From an uncultured Oscillospiraceae bacterium (GTDB lineage Bacteria; Bacillota; Clostridia; Oscillospirales; Oscillospiraceae), in assembly GCA_934646005.1 (NCBI GenBank), contig CAKUED010000004.1:77151-141150 (forward strand): a stretch of 64,000 bases of DNA. The letters are read 5' to 3'. The notes beneath the pieces were generated by a model. That model was given only the letters and a program-made list of their open reading frames with translations, made no database searches and had not been told where the DNA came from. Shown here in pieces: positions 18,829 through 28,708 of the stretch (positions are counted from its first letter, which is position 1; the number at the start of each line of letters is the position of its first letter). A program made the position numbers and the translations under genes.

Positions 18829-20075
18829 GACTGGAATTTGGCTACGGCGCGGGCGTGCAGACGGTCGAGCTGCCGGAGGAAAATCTGCTCGGTGTGCTGA
18901 CGGCGAATGAAATTCGGCACGAGCTGGGCGGCGAAGCTGCCGTGCGGCACGCACTGGCGCACCCCATCGGCGCAAAGCCGCTGCGGGAATCGATCGCGCC
19001 GGGGCAGAAGATCGCCATCATCGCCAGCGATATTTCGCGCCCCGTCCCGAGCTATGAGATTTTGCCCGCTATTTTGGACGAACTGACCGCAGCGGGCTGC
19101 CGGGACGAGGACGTGACCGTCGTATTCGCGCTCGGCTCACACCGGCATCACACCGAAGCAGAAAAGCGGAGACTCGCGGGCGACGCGGTATTTGAGCGCG
19201 TCCGCTGCGAGGACTCCGACCCGGACGACTGCATCCACCTCGGCACGACGAGCGCCGGAACGCCGGTCGATATTACGCGCCGCGTCGCGGAGGCGGACTT
19301 CCGTATCTGCACCGGCAATATCGAATTTCACTATTTCGCGGGCTATTCCGGCGGCGCGAAGGCAATCATGCCGGGCGTTTCCACCCCGGCGGCAATTCAG
19401 GCGAACCACCGCATGATGGTGCAGGAGAGCGCCTGCGCAGGTCGGTTGGACGGCAACCCCATCCGCGCCGACATTGAGGAAGCGGGGCGCATCTGCGGCG
19501 CGGACTACATCGTGAACGTCGTGCTGGACGAGCATAAGCACATCGTCCACGCCGTGGCGGGCGACGCGATCTTGGCGCACCGCGCAGGCTGCGCATATCT
19601 CGACAAGATGTACCGCAAGCCCATCCCGCAGCGCGCGGACATCGTCCTTGTTTCGCAGGGCGGTGCGCCGAAGGACGCGAATTTGTATCAGGTGCAAAAG
19701 GCGCTCGATAATGCCAAGCACGCGGTCAAGCCCGGCGGCACGATCATCCTCATCGGCGCGTGCAGCGAGGGCTTGGGCAGTGCGACATTCGAGCGCTGGC
19801 TGAAGGAAGCGCCGACGGCGCATTCCATGATCGAGCGCGTACACGAGCACTTTGAGCTTGGCGGGCACAAGGCCGCCGCCATTGCGATGGTGCTGGAAAA
19901 CGCGCGGATCGACCTCGTCAGCGAGCTGCCGGATGAGTTCGTCCGCAGCATTTTCCTGAATCCCCAGCCGGACGCGCAGACGGCGCTGAACGCGGCGCTG
20001 GCGCGGTACGGAAAACACACGACGGTGCTCGCCATGCCCTTCGGCGGCGCGACGCTGCCGATCGCACCCGACTGA
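18825..20075 (+). CDS. LarA-type nickel-pincer racemase/epimerase
   Basis: A 416-residue member of the lactate racemase LarA superfamily. The four residues known in Lactiplantibacillus LarA to bind or use the nickel-pincer nucleotide (His108, His174, Lys184, His200) have clear counterparts here: His106 in GSHRHH, His169 and Lys179 in HYFAGYSGGAK, and His195 in ANH, with the same spacings from 174 to 200. The fold is therefore likely cofactor-competent, but the substrate need not be lactate. The cofactor-synthesis genes larB, larC and larE are not in the window. It is coupled to the DUF4965 gene by an ATGA overlap. Confidence 0.85.
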   Translation: MRLEFGYGAGVQTVELPEENLLGVLTANEIRHELGGEAAVRHALAHPIGAKPLRESIAPGQKIAIIASDISRPVPSYEILPAILDELTAAGCRDEDVTVVFALGSHRHHTEAEKRRLAGDAVFERVRCEDSDPDDCIHLGTTSAGTPVDITRRVAEADFRICTGNIEFHYFAGYSGGAKAIMPGVSTPAAIQANHRMMVQESACAGRLDGNPIRADIEEAGRICGADYIVNVVLDEHKHIVHAVAGDAILAHRAGCAYLDKMYRKPIPQRADIVLVSQGGAPKDANLYQVQKALDNAKHAVKPGGTIILIGACSEGLGSATFERWLKEAPTAHSMIERVHEHFELGGHKAAAIAMVLENARIDLVSELPDEFVRSIFLNPQPDAQTALNAALARYGKHTTVLAMPFGGATLPIAPD

Positions 20076-20144
20076 CCCTACATAAATAACGCGCCGAGTG
20101 CGCGACCCTGATCATCGAAAAAACTTGAGAAAGAGGGAATGAGC

Positions 20145-23100
20145 ATGAAAAAGTGTTTTGCATGGGTTCTCGTGCTGGCGATGCTGCTGTCAATGTGCAG
20201 CGTGGTCATCGCGGCGGAGGACGCGCCGGTCGCTTCGGCGGCGGACGTGGTGATCGAACCGCAGAACGCAGCTCCCGCCGCGCAGGATGTGGGCGAGGGC
20301 GAAGCGGGCAGCGGCGAAACGCCGACCCCGGTCCATACCGATCACCCGGTCTGCGGCGACGCGGCGTGCAAGGACCACGCGGCTGTCGAGTGGAAGTCCC
20401 TGAACGAGGCGTATGCGGCGGCGGGAAACAAGCTCCCGACGGCTGGAAATTACTACCTGACAGACGATCTGGCGGTCTCTGCGGCACTCACGGTGTCCGG
20501 CGGCAAAACGATCAATCTCTGCCTCAACGGGCATAAGCTCACCCGCGCGGGTCGCCCGCTGGCGGCGTACAGCAAGGGTACGCTGAACGTCTGCGATTGC
20601 AGCACAGATAAGAGCGGCGAGGTTACTGCCACCAGCGCGCATGGCGGTTATGCAGGTCTGCTTACCATTGAAACGGATGGTGAGGTCAATCTGTACAGCG
20701 TCAGTCTAAAGGGCGGCAGTACAGCAAAGAACAAGAACGGCAACGGAGACGGCGCTGCGATTTATGTAAAGAAAGGCACGCTGAATATGATCGGCGGGCG
20801 CATTGAAAGCTGCAAGGCGGCAGCAACCGGCAGCGGCGCTGTGTATGTGGCTGGCGGCTCTGCCGAGCTGGACGGCGTGAGCATCACCGGCTGCGAAGCG
20901 GTCAATGGTTCGGCGATCTATGTAAAAAACGGCGCAAGCTGCACCATCAAGGGCGGCGTGATCCAGGGCAACACCGCGTCCGCAAGCGGCGCGGTGTATG
21001 TGGAAAACGGCGGCGAGCTGGTGCTCTCCGGCGCGCCGGGCATTCAGGGCAACACGAACGGCAACGTCTATCTGCCTGCCGGTGTGACGGTTACGCTGGA
21101 TGACGATTTCAGCGCCGCCGCGAAGGTGGGCGTGAGCGTTGCGGGCATGGACAGCAGCACGAGCGCGGAGACGACCTTTGCAATCTCTGCGATCGACTTT
21201 TCCAAGTGCTTCACGGCGGACACCGACGGCGTGGTGACGGCATATGTCGCGCCCGCCGAGGGCGAGACCGAGGGTAAGCTCGTCCTCAAGAAATATCAGC
21301 ACCTCCATCCCACCTGCGGCGACGCGGCGTGCACGGATACTGACCATCAGGTAGGCGAGTGGAAGGCTTGGAACGGCACGGGCACGATCCCGACGGAGGG
21401 GAACTACTACCTGACCGCGAATGCGACGCTGACTGCGGCGGTCACGCCCGCGAAGGGCAAAACGCTCAATCTCTGCCTGAACGGCTATAAGCTGACGCGC
21501 AGCAACAACCGCCCGATCAACGCGAGCGGCGGCACGCTCACGATTTGCGACTGCGCGGAGCGCGCGGAGACCGGCACGATTTACGGCACGGTCACCGGGG
21601 AGCTGGGCGGTCTTGCGATCGTGCAGAGCGGCGGCAAGCTCGTGCTCTACAGCGGCACGCTGACCGGCGGCGAAGTGAAAAAGAACGCCAAGGGCGGCAA
21701 CGGCTACGGCGGCGGTGTCTCCGTTTCGGCGAACAGCACATTTGAAATGTACGGCGGCGTGATCGAAAACTGCTCGGCAGAGGTTGCTGGCGGCGGCGTT
21801 TATGCTGCGAATGCCACGGCGAAGGTCACGCTCGCGGGCGGCGAGATCCGCAACAATACCTGCACGACCTACGATGGCGGCGGCGTCTACGCGGGCGTTG
21901 GCATGACACTTGCGGGTGATGTGCAGATCAGCGGCAACACCAAGGGCGAGGATGCGAACAACCTCGTACTGGTGAGCGGCAAGATCATCGATGCCAGCGG
22001 GCTGGAAGATGGCGCGAAGATCGGCATTCGTGTGCGCAATGCGAGCACGACCGCGCCGACGCAGTTCGGCACGGCGGACAGCGACGTTTCCGAGCGCTTT
22101 GTGAGCGACATCGAGGGCAAGGTCGTCAAATACACAGACGGCAAGCTCTATATGGAAGATTACAAGCATGAACATCCCGTCAGCGATGGAGAAGAACCGA
22201 TCGAGTGGACGGCGAACGCCTCCACAACATCCCTACCGGCGTCCGGCAATATCTACCTGACGCAGAATGTGGAGCTGGCGAATGCCATCACCATTGCGAA
22301 GGATACCACGCTCAACCTCTGCCTGAACGGCTACACCATCACCCGCACCCATGTGGACGGGAAACCGGATGAGCGCGTATTTGTGGTCAACGGCACGCTG
22401 AACATCTGTGACTGCGGCGAGCGCAGTTCGACCGGCACGATCACCGCGGCATCTGGCGTTGTCAGCGCGCGCGGCGCGATCGCGGACGTGCGTGCGGGCG
22501 GCAAGCTCGTGCTCTACGGCGGCACGCTGACCGGCACAAAGTCCACCGGCAACGGCGGTGCGGTCGCGGTCACGGGCGGCGGCGCGTTTGAAATGCGCGG
22601 CGGTGTGATCGAAAACTGCGAAGCCACCGGCAACGGCGGCGCAATCAGCATCACCTCCGGCTCGATTGTGCTGGCTGGCGGTCAGATCCGCAACAATACT
22701 GCGTCCGGCAACGGCAGCGGTGTGTATTCTGAGATCGCCGTGACGGTCTCCGGCGATGTGCAGATCGTGGAGAACAAAAAGGGTGCGAACGCCAACAACC
22801 TCTATCTGTCCGGCAGCGCGGCTGCCAATATCGACGCGCTGGAAAACGGTGCGCGCATCGGCGTGACCAAGCCCGGCGCGGAGGGCACGGTGGTCGCACG
22901 GAACGCGGAGGATTCTTCCGACGTTTCGTACTTTGAAAGCGACGACAGCCTGAACTGGGGCTTTGAGTACAAGGACGCGGACAGCACGATCGTCCTGAAG
23001 GACGTCAAGGACTACGGCAAGCACGAGCACAATGTCTGCAACGATCCCTCCTGCACCGAGCATGAGAAGCTGACGTGGACGCCGGTCAAGTCGGCGACGA

Positions 23101-26100
23101 GCATCCCGACCTCGGGCACGGTCTATCTGACGCGCAATGTGTCGCTCAGCAGCGCCGTGACCGTCAAAAACGGCGCAACGCTGACGCTCTGCCTCAACGG
23201 CTTTACGGTCAGCCGCAACGGCGGACGTCCGTTCGCGGTGTCCGGCGGCGGTACGCTGAACATCTGTGACTGCAGGGGCACGGGCAAAATTCAGGGCGTG
23301 AACAAGAACACGGCGCGCGGCGGTCTGATCGACGTGAGCGGCGGCAGCACGCTGCGGCTGTACGACGGCACTCTGACCGGCGGCTACGCGAAGAAGGACG
23401 CAAACGGCAAAAACGGCAACGGCGGCGCGATCGCGCTCGTGGGCGAGAGCACGTTTGAAATGTACGGCGGCGAGATCACCGGCAACCACGCCGAGGCAAA
23501 CGGCGGCGGTCTGTTCATCCAGTCCAACTGCACGGCGATCCTCGACGGCGGCAAGATCTATGAAAACACCGCCGGAGAATACGGCGGCGGTGTGTACGCG
23601 GCGCGCGCGGCGGAGACGGAACTCGGCGCGACCGACGTGTTCGACAATACGGACGGCGGCGGATCGGAGTCCACTACGGCGGATATGTTCATCGCAGGTC
23701 CGCGCGGCGGCACGGGGCTGAAGATCCCCGAAGCGTCGGGCAACCATAAGCACAGCGTCTGCGGCGAGGTCGGCTGCACCGAACACGGCGGCGACGTCGT
23801 CTGGACAGAATGGACCAATTCCGGCGCGCTCCCGGCACAGGGCAGCTTCTGCCTCGAAACGGACGTGGACCTCGGCAAGGGCATCACCGTTGCGCCGGGC
23901 ACGACGCTGAACATCTGCCTGAACGGGCACAGCATCACGCGCGCGGGCGGCAGAATTTTCACCATCAACGGCGGCACGCTGAATATCTGCGACCATGAAA
24001 ACGCGGGCGGTCGGGTCATCGGCGCGTCGAAAAAGACGCTGCGCGGCGGCATCGTGGACGTGCGCAAGCCCAAGGGCGGCACAGTCGGCGGTACGTTCAA
24101 CCTCTACGGCGGTACGCTGACAGGCGGTCTCGCCGTCAAGGACGGCAAGGGCAAAAACGGCGACGGCGGCGCGGTGTACATCGGCGCGGGCACGTTCCGT
24201 ATGTACGGCGGCGAGATCAGCGGCTGCGCGGCGCGCAACAACGGCGGCGCGGTGGTCGTGAGCGGCAGCTCGTCGATGCTCTTCGCAGGCGGCACGATCA
24301 CGGGCAACTCCGCAGCGCGCGCGGGCGGCATTCTGGTGCAGGCTGGCGCAAAGCTGGAGATGACTGGCGGCAGCGTGCTCGATAACCGCGCAAACACCGG
24401 CGCGGGTCTGTATGCGAACAATTCTGAAATGACCATTACCGGCGGCACGATCGCCGGGAACATCGCCAAGGAATACGGCGGCGGCATCCGCGCGGCGGGC
24501 TCGACCGTCACGCTGGCAGGCGGCACGCTGGACGGCGATAAAGCCGGAAAAGAAGGCGGCGGCATCTACACGAGCGGCGAGACAAAGCTGACCATCGACG
24601 GCGCGGTGATCGAAAATTGCCGCGCGGAGATCGCAGGCGGCGCGCTGCGGGCGGATGCGTCCACCACGCTCCTGTCCTCCGGCACGATCCGTAATAACAC
24701 CTCCGGCAAGACCGGCGGCGCGATCTACAGCTCCAAGGGCGATCTGACCTTCGCGGGCGGCACCGTCAGCGGCAACACCGCCAAGACGAACGGCGGCGGT
24801 CTGTATGCCAAGGAATCCGACGTTAAAATCAGCGGCACGGCGTTCAGCGCCAACAAGGCTGGCGAAAACGGCGGCGGTATCCTTGCGAGCAAGGCAGCCA
24901 TCACCATTACCGGCGGCAGCATCAGCGACAACAAGGCGGTGCTCGGCGCGGGCGTGCTGGGCGAGAGCGGCAGCAAGGTGAATATGCAGGGCGGCACGGT
25001 GTCCGGCAACACGGCGTCTAAAAACGGCGGCGGCGTGTATGTGTACGGCGCGGACGTTTCGATGAGCGGCGGCGTCATCACCGGCAACCGCGCGGCGAAG
25101 GGCAACGGCGGCGGTCTGCGTGCCGATAAGGGTACGGCAGTCCTGAGCGGCGGCGAGATCCGCGAAAACAGCGCCTCGAATAACGGCGGCGGTGTGTACA
25201 TCAGCCAGGGCGCGACCCTGACCTTCACCGGCACAACGGTGCAGAAAAACGCCGCCGAGCACGCAGGCGCGGGTATGTATGCAGACTCTGCGGCGCTGAA
25301 CCTCACCGGCGGCACGATCGCGGAGAATGACGCGGTCGGCGACGGCGGCGGTCTGCGCGCCGACAACTGCACCATCACCTTTGACGGCGTGACCATCCGC
25401 GCCAACATCACGCAGGGGAACGGCGGCGGCGTCTGCGCCGGCAAGCAGTCCAAGATCACGATGCAGTCGGGGCTCATCACAGAAAATACGGCGGTCGGCG
25501 CTGCGGGCGGCATGGTCGCACAGGGCGTCGGCACGACGATGGTGATGACCGGCGGCTCGATCACGAAAAATACAGCCGAGACGACCGGCGGCGGCCTGTA
25601 CTGCTCCAAGGTCGATCTGGAAATGACCGGCGGCGACATTTCCGAGAACACCGCCTCCAAGGCGGGCGGCGTGTTCGTCACCACAAACATGAAGATGACC
25701 GGCGGCACGATCAAAAATAACACCGCCAACACCGACGGCGGCGGCGTGCGCACCGCGTGGGGCTCAACGCTGGAGCTCGTCGATGGCGAGATCAGCGGCA
25801 ACACCGCCCAGCGCTACGGCGGCGGCGTGCACTGCTTCGGTACATATGTGCAGACCGGCGGCTCGGTGTCCGTCAACAGCGCGTCCACCAGCGGCGGCGC
25901 GGTTGCGGCCCGCAGCGGCGCGGTCATGGAAATTCGCGGCGGCACGCTGAAGGATAACAGCGCGGCAAGCGGCGGCGCGGTGTATGTTGCTGCGGAATCC
26001 GCCTGCACCATCACAAGCGGTACGCTCACCGGCAACACCGCCTCCAAAAACGGCGGCGCGGTGTTTGCCTCCGGCAGCCTCGCGCTGCTGGGCGGCGATC

Positions 26101-26624
26101 TGACCGGCAACGCGGCGGAAAAGCTCGGCGGCGATGTGTATCTCGACGCGAGCGCGGGCGACGGGCAGTCGTATCTGCCGGGCGTGTATACGCTGGGCGG
26201 CGCACCTGCGGTCGATGACCTGCATCTGACCCTCGGCGCGGCGGCGTCCATCGCGGGCGAGCTGGAAAAGGGCGCAAAGCTCGGCGTCACGCTCGAAGCC
26301 GGGACGCTCACGCAGTCCATCCGCGGCGCATTTGACTACGACAAGAAGGCGGACGGCGTTTACACCCTCGCGGCGGGCGACCGTTCCGTCACCGATCCCG
26401 AGCAGCCGGTCGAGGTCGATCTGACCGCGCCGACGGCGGACGAGCTGGATAACGAAGCGCCCGCGACCGAACCCGGCAGCGACGCGCAGCCGGAGCAGAC
26501 GGCGACTGGCAGCAGCAACACGGGGCTCATCATCGGCATCATCGCGGCAGTTGTGGTGATCGCGGCGGTCGTTATCCTCATGCTGCGGCAGCGAGCCAAA
26601 CGCGGCAAGAAAGAAAGCGTGTAA
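20145..26624 (+). CDS. Giant surface protein: five Cys/His modules and a long GG(x)I-type beta-helix
   Basis: A 2159-residue exported protein. The start at 20145 is chosen over an ATG six bases upstream because AGAGGG is better spaced. Residues 1-23 are a signal peptide (MKKCFAWVLVLAMLLSMCSV). Five modules follow, beginning near residues 66, 386, 674, 962 and 1202. Each opens with an H-x2-C-G-D-x2-C-x2-H-like cluster (degenerate in the third), then a CLNGxxxTR strand and an ICDC motif. From about residue 1310 to 1990 the chain is one run of dozens of GGxITGNTAxxxGGGVY repeats, predicted as a right-handed parallel beta-helix like polymorphic outer-membrane or adhesin repeats. A Thr/Glu-rich linker leads to a transmembrane segment (LIIGIIAAVVVIAAVVILML) and an RAKRGKK tail; there is no LPxTG motif. 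It probably binds a surface or substrate; function is inferred. Confidence 0.85.
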   Translation: MKKCFAWVLVLAMLLSMCSVVIAAEDAPVASAADVVIEPQNAAPAAQDVGEGEAGSGETPTPVHTDHPVCGDAACKDHAAVEWKSLNEAYAAAGNKLPTAGNYYLTDDLAVSAALTVSGGKTINLCLNGHKLTRAGRPLAAYSKGTLNVCDCSTDKSGEVTATSAHGGYAGLLTIETDGEVNLYSVSLKGGSTAKNKNGNGDGAAIYVKKGTLNMIGGRIESCKAAATGSGAVYVAGGSAELDGVSITGCEAVNGSAIYVKNGASCTIKGGVIQGNTASASGAVYVENGGELVLSGAPGIQGNTNGNVYLPAGVTVTLDDDFSAAAKVGVSVAGMDSSTSAETTFAISAIDFSKCFTADTDGVVTAYVAPAEGETEGKLVLKKYQHLHPTCGDAACTDTDHQVGEWKAWNGTGTIPTEGNYYLTANATLTAAVTPAKGKTLNLCLNGYKLTRSNNRPINASGGTLTICDCAERAETGTIYGTVTGELGGLAIVQSGGKLVLYSGTLTGGEVKKNAKGGNGYGGGVSVSANSTFEMYGGVIENCSAEVAGGGVYAANATAKVTLAGGEIRNNTCTTYDGGGVYAGVGMTLAGDVQISGNTKGEDANNLVLVSGKIIDASGLEDGAKIGIRVRNASTTAPTQFGTADSDVSERFVSDIEGKVVKYTDGKLYMEDYKHEHPVSDGEEPIEWTANASTTSLPASGNIYLTQNVELANAITIAKDTTLNLCLNGYTITRTHVDGKPDERVFVVNGTLNICDCGERSSTGTITAASGVVSARGAIADVRAGGKLVLYGGTLTGTKSTGNGGAVAVTGGGAFEMRGGVIENCEATGNGGAISITSGSIVLAGGQIRNNTASGNGSGVYSEIAVTVSGDVQIVENKKGANANNLYLSGSAAANIDALENGARIGVTKPGAEGTVVARNAEDSSDVSYFESDDSLNWGFEYKDADSTIVLKDVKDYGKHEHNVCNDPSCTEHEKLTWTPVKSATSIPTSGTVYLTRNVSLSSAVTVKNGATLTLCLNGFTVSRNGGRPFAVSGGGTLNICDCRGTGKIQGVNKNTARGGLIDVSGGSTLRLYDGTLTGGYAKKDANGKNGNGGAIALVGESTFEMYGGEITGNHAEANGGGLFIQSNCTAILDGGKIYENTAGEYGGGVYAARAAETELGATDVFDNTDGGGSESTTADMFIAGPRGGTGLKIPEASGNHKHSVCGEVGCTEHGGDVVWTEWTNSGALPAQGSFCLETDVDLGKGITVAPGTTLNICLNGHSITRAGGRIFTINGGTLNICDHENAGGRVIGASKKTLRGGIVDVRKPKGGTVGGTFNLYGGTLTGGLAVKDGKGKNGDGGAVYIGAGTFRMYGGEISGCAARNNGGAVVVSGSSSMLFAGGTITGNSAARAGGILVQAGAKLEMTGGSVLDNRANTGAGLYANNSEMTITGGTIAGNIAKEYGGGIRAAGSTVTLAGGTLDGDKAGKEGGGIYTSGETKLTIDGAVIENCRAEIAGGALRADASTTLLSSGTIRNNTSGKTGGAIYSSKGDLTFAGGTVSGNTAKTNGGGLYAKESDVKISGTAFSANKAGENGGGILASKAAITITGGSISDNKAVLGAGVLGESGSKVNMQGGTVSGNTASKNGGGVYVYGADVSMSGGVITGNRAAKGNGGGLRADKGTAVLSGGEIRENSASNNGGGVYISQGATLTFTGTTVQKNAAEHAGAGMYADSAALNLTGGTIAENDAVGDGGGLRADNCTITFDGVTIRANITQGNGGGVCAGKQSKITMQSGLITENTAVGAAGGMVAQGVGTTMVMTGGSITKNTAETTGGGLYCSKVDLEMTGGDISENTASKAGGVFVTTNMKMTGGTIKNNTANTDGGGVRTAWGSTLELVDGEISGNTAQRYGGGVHCFGTYVQTGGSVSVNSASTSGGAVAARSGAVMEIRGGTLKDNSAASGGAVYVAAESACTITSGTLTGNTASKNGGAVFASGSLALLGGDLTGNAAEKLGGDVYLDASAGDGQSYLPGVYTLGGAPAVDDLHLTLGAAASIAGELEKGAKLGVTLEAGTLTQSIRGAFDYDKKADGVYTLAAGDRSVTDPEQPVEVDLTAPTADELDNEAPATEPGSDAQPEQTATGSSNTGLIIGIIAAVVVIAAVVILMLRQRAKRGKKESV

Positions 26625-26633
26625 TGCAGCGCC

Positions 26634-26663
26634 CCGCACGTCCCGCAATGCCGGGACGTGCGG
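26634..26663 (+). other. Intercistronic hairpin
   Basis: An 11-bp perfect stem (26634-26644 with 26653-26663) lies between the beta-helix gene and the lipoprotein gene. It has no T tract, so it looks more like an mRNA-stabilising or processing hairpin than a full terminator. Confidence 0.5.
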
Positions 26664-26696
26664 CAGGCGAGACCTGAAAGAAATGGAGGAAGCGCA

Positions 26697-28652
26697 ATGG
26701 CAAAGAAAACGGTACTGAGTTTGCTTGCGGCGCTGCTTGCCGCAGGGATGCTGTGCGCCTGCGCGGCGCAGCCGGCTTCAACAGTTACGGATGCCGAGCA
26801 GCCTGCTCAGACCGAGCAGCAGCCGCAGAGCCAGCCGGTGGAGGCAGAAGCTCCCGCAGAGGAGGAGCAGGCGCAGGAAGCGCTTGCGGAGGAAGAACCC
26901 GCGCAGCAGCCCGAACAGGCAGTCGAGGTCGCGCCCATGCAGGATGAAAACGGCGTGTGGTGCATCGCGTCGCCGAAGGGCCTCGCGATGCTGCGCGAGC
27001 AGCCGGAGGAAAAGTACCGCCTGACGGCGGATATTGACCTCGCGGGCGCGCAGTGGTCTCCGGCGGGGGACAGCAGCAAGCCCTTTATCGGCACGCTGGA
27101 CGGCGACGGGCATACCGTCTCCAACTTCACCGTGCCCGGTGGCGAGAAGACCGGCTTTTTCGGTGTGATGAACGGCACGGTCCGCAACCTGACGCTTGAA
27201 AATGCGTCTTTTACCGCAGAGAGCGGCACGCTCGGCGGTCTGGCGGCGGAGGCTGGGGGCGCGTTTGAGGCGTGCACCGTCTCCGGCGCGATGAGCGTCG
27301 GCGGCAGCGCCGCCGCAGGCGGTCTGGTCGGCAAGCTCACCGGCGGCAGCCTCACGGGCTGCACCGCGGATGTGCGCATCGACGCGCAGGCGACTGCGGC
27401 AGTCGGTCTGCTGGCGGGCAGTCTGGAAGCCGGAACGGTTGAAGGCTGCGTGTACGCGGGCAGCTGGAATGTGAAAAACGGCGAACTGTTTACGGACCTT
27501 GCCGCGAGCAACGCGGGCGCGTCTGTGACGAATTGTCTCTGGCGCGACAACCGCAACAGCGACGAGCTGCTGAGTGAGAATGCGCAGGCGCTGCGTCAGC
27601 GCGTGCTGGATTACAGCTACGCCGAGGGCACGCTCGAATGGTCGCCAAGCCGCGATCTGATGTTTGTGTGCAGCTGCGGTTCTGCGCTGCACCGGCAGGA
27701 GTTCAAGACAGGGGAGACGTACTACGGCATCCCGTACACGCACAAGCAGGGCTCGCTGGAGCGCTTCAACTACTGCTTTGACGAGAACGGCGACCTCAAG
27801 GACTGGATGCCGGACCTCGGCTACGACGGCTTTGATATGTACATCGGCAACGACTGCTCCGGCTCGATCTACTGGGCTTGGGCGCAGGTGTCCGACAGCA
27901 TCAATTTCAAATGGACGTACACGATGCTGCCCGAATACGGCTGCGGCGTTGTGAAGGTGGGCGAATACTACGCGAGCGAGACGACCACCCCGCCGATGAT
28001 CGAAAAGAACAGCAGGGAAACGATTTTGGAGGCATACGCGCAGCTCCACGCGGCGGACGCCATCGTGACCTATCACAGCGGCGAGAACCACGCACGTCTG
28101 TGTACGCAGCCCGCGGTGGTCCTGCGCGACCAGACCGGCGCGATCGACACGGAAGCCAGCTATCTGGTGGTCAACTCCCAGGGCGACGGCATTTCCGAAA
28201 ATGTGGACCACTCCACCTGGGTCATCGACCGCAAGTACACCTTTGAAGAGATCTACGAGCACTATTACGTCCCCATCACCGTGCAGGAGCTGGCAGACGG
28301 CAAAGCGCCGGAGGCCGAAGTGAGCATTGACGATCAGAACGAGGGCGCGGCGTATCTGTGTGCCGGGACGATCACCTCGAACTACCGCATCAACGCCGTT
28401 ACCGCGACGATCCAGAACGCGGACGGCAGCGACCTCTGGGAGCAGACCATCTTTACCGGCATCGGCAAGTGGGAGAGCGTGGAGAGCGATATGCTCCTGC
28501 GTGAGACCATCAAGACGTTCCGCATGGCAGACTTTGCACAGTCGCTGACGACCGCGATGCTGGAGCACGGCAATTCGTATCATTATACTATTAACGTTCT
28601 GCTCTCCGACGGGCAGACCTACCCGGTCAAGAGCTTTGACTTCAGCGTCTGA
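26697..28652 (+). CDS. Lipoprotein with GLUG beta-helix and NlpC/P60-like domain
   Basis: A 651-residue exported lipoprotein; AAATGGAGG precedes the ATG at 26697. The lipobox LCAC gives Cys22, followed by a Gln/Glu/Ala-rich linker to about residue 80. Residues ~85-285 contain GLUG-type repeats (GGLVGKLTGGSLTGCTADV). Residues ~300-500 resemble NlpC/P60 or CHAP papain-fold peptidases: YYGIPYTHKQ, then IGNDCSGSIYWAW with candidate nucleophile Cys387, then GENHARLC with His465. The last ~110 residues form a beta-rich domain. The whole protein except the leader is paralogous to the cytoplasmic protein encoded at 34341-36170. A peptidase or amidase role at the membrane surface is inferred, not proven. 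Confidence 0.75.
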   Translation: MAKKTVLSLLAALLAAGMLCACAAQPASTVTDAEQPAQTEQQPQSQPVEAEAPAEEEQAQEALAEEEPAQQPEQAVEVAPMQDENGVWCIASPKGLAMLREQPEEKYRLTADIDLAGAQWSPAGDSSKPFIGTLDGDGHTVSNFTVPGGEKTGFFGVMNGTVRNLTLENASFTAESGTLGGLAAEAGGAFEACTVSGAMSVGGSAAAGGLVGKLTGGSLTGCTADVRIDAQATAAVGLLAGSLEAGTVEGCVYAGSWNVKNGELFTDLAASNAGASVTNCLWRDNRNSDELLSENAQALRQRVLDYSYAEGTLEWSPSRDLMFVCSCGSALHRQEFKTGETYYGIPYTHKQGSLERFNYCFDENGDLKDWMPDLGYDGFDMYIGNDCSGSIYWAWAQVSDSINFKWTYTMLPEYGCGVVKVGEYYASETTTPPMIEKNSRETILEAYAQLHAADAIVTYHSGENHARLCTQPAVVLRDQTGAIDTEASYLVVNSQGDGISENVDHSTWVIDRKYTFEEIYEHYYVPITVQELADGKAPEAEVSIDDQNEGAAYLCAGTITSNYRINAVTATIQNADGSDLWEQTIFTGIGKWESVESDMLLRETIKTFRMADFAQSLTTAMLEHGNSYHYTINVLLSDGQTYPVKSFDFSV

Positions 28653-28708
28653 GCATCGACCGAAAACCACCCGACACACGATACCGCGACGATCATGGAG
28701 GAGAAACT

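Noticed and set aside
22233..25262. 1009-codon minus-strand frame and several shorter ones across the beta-helix gene
   Set aside because: They are shadows of the repetitive GGC/GCC-rich coding strand. They have no ribosome sites or recognisable domains.
24100..26100. Short near-regular DNA repeats that look like a CRISPR or satellite array
   Set aside because: The periodicity follows codons for GG-x-I-TGN protein repeats, without constant repeats and unique spacers, so it is coding repetition.
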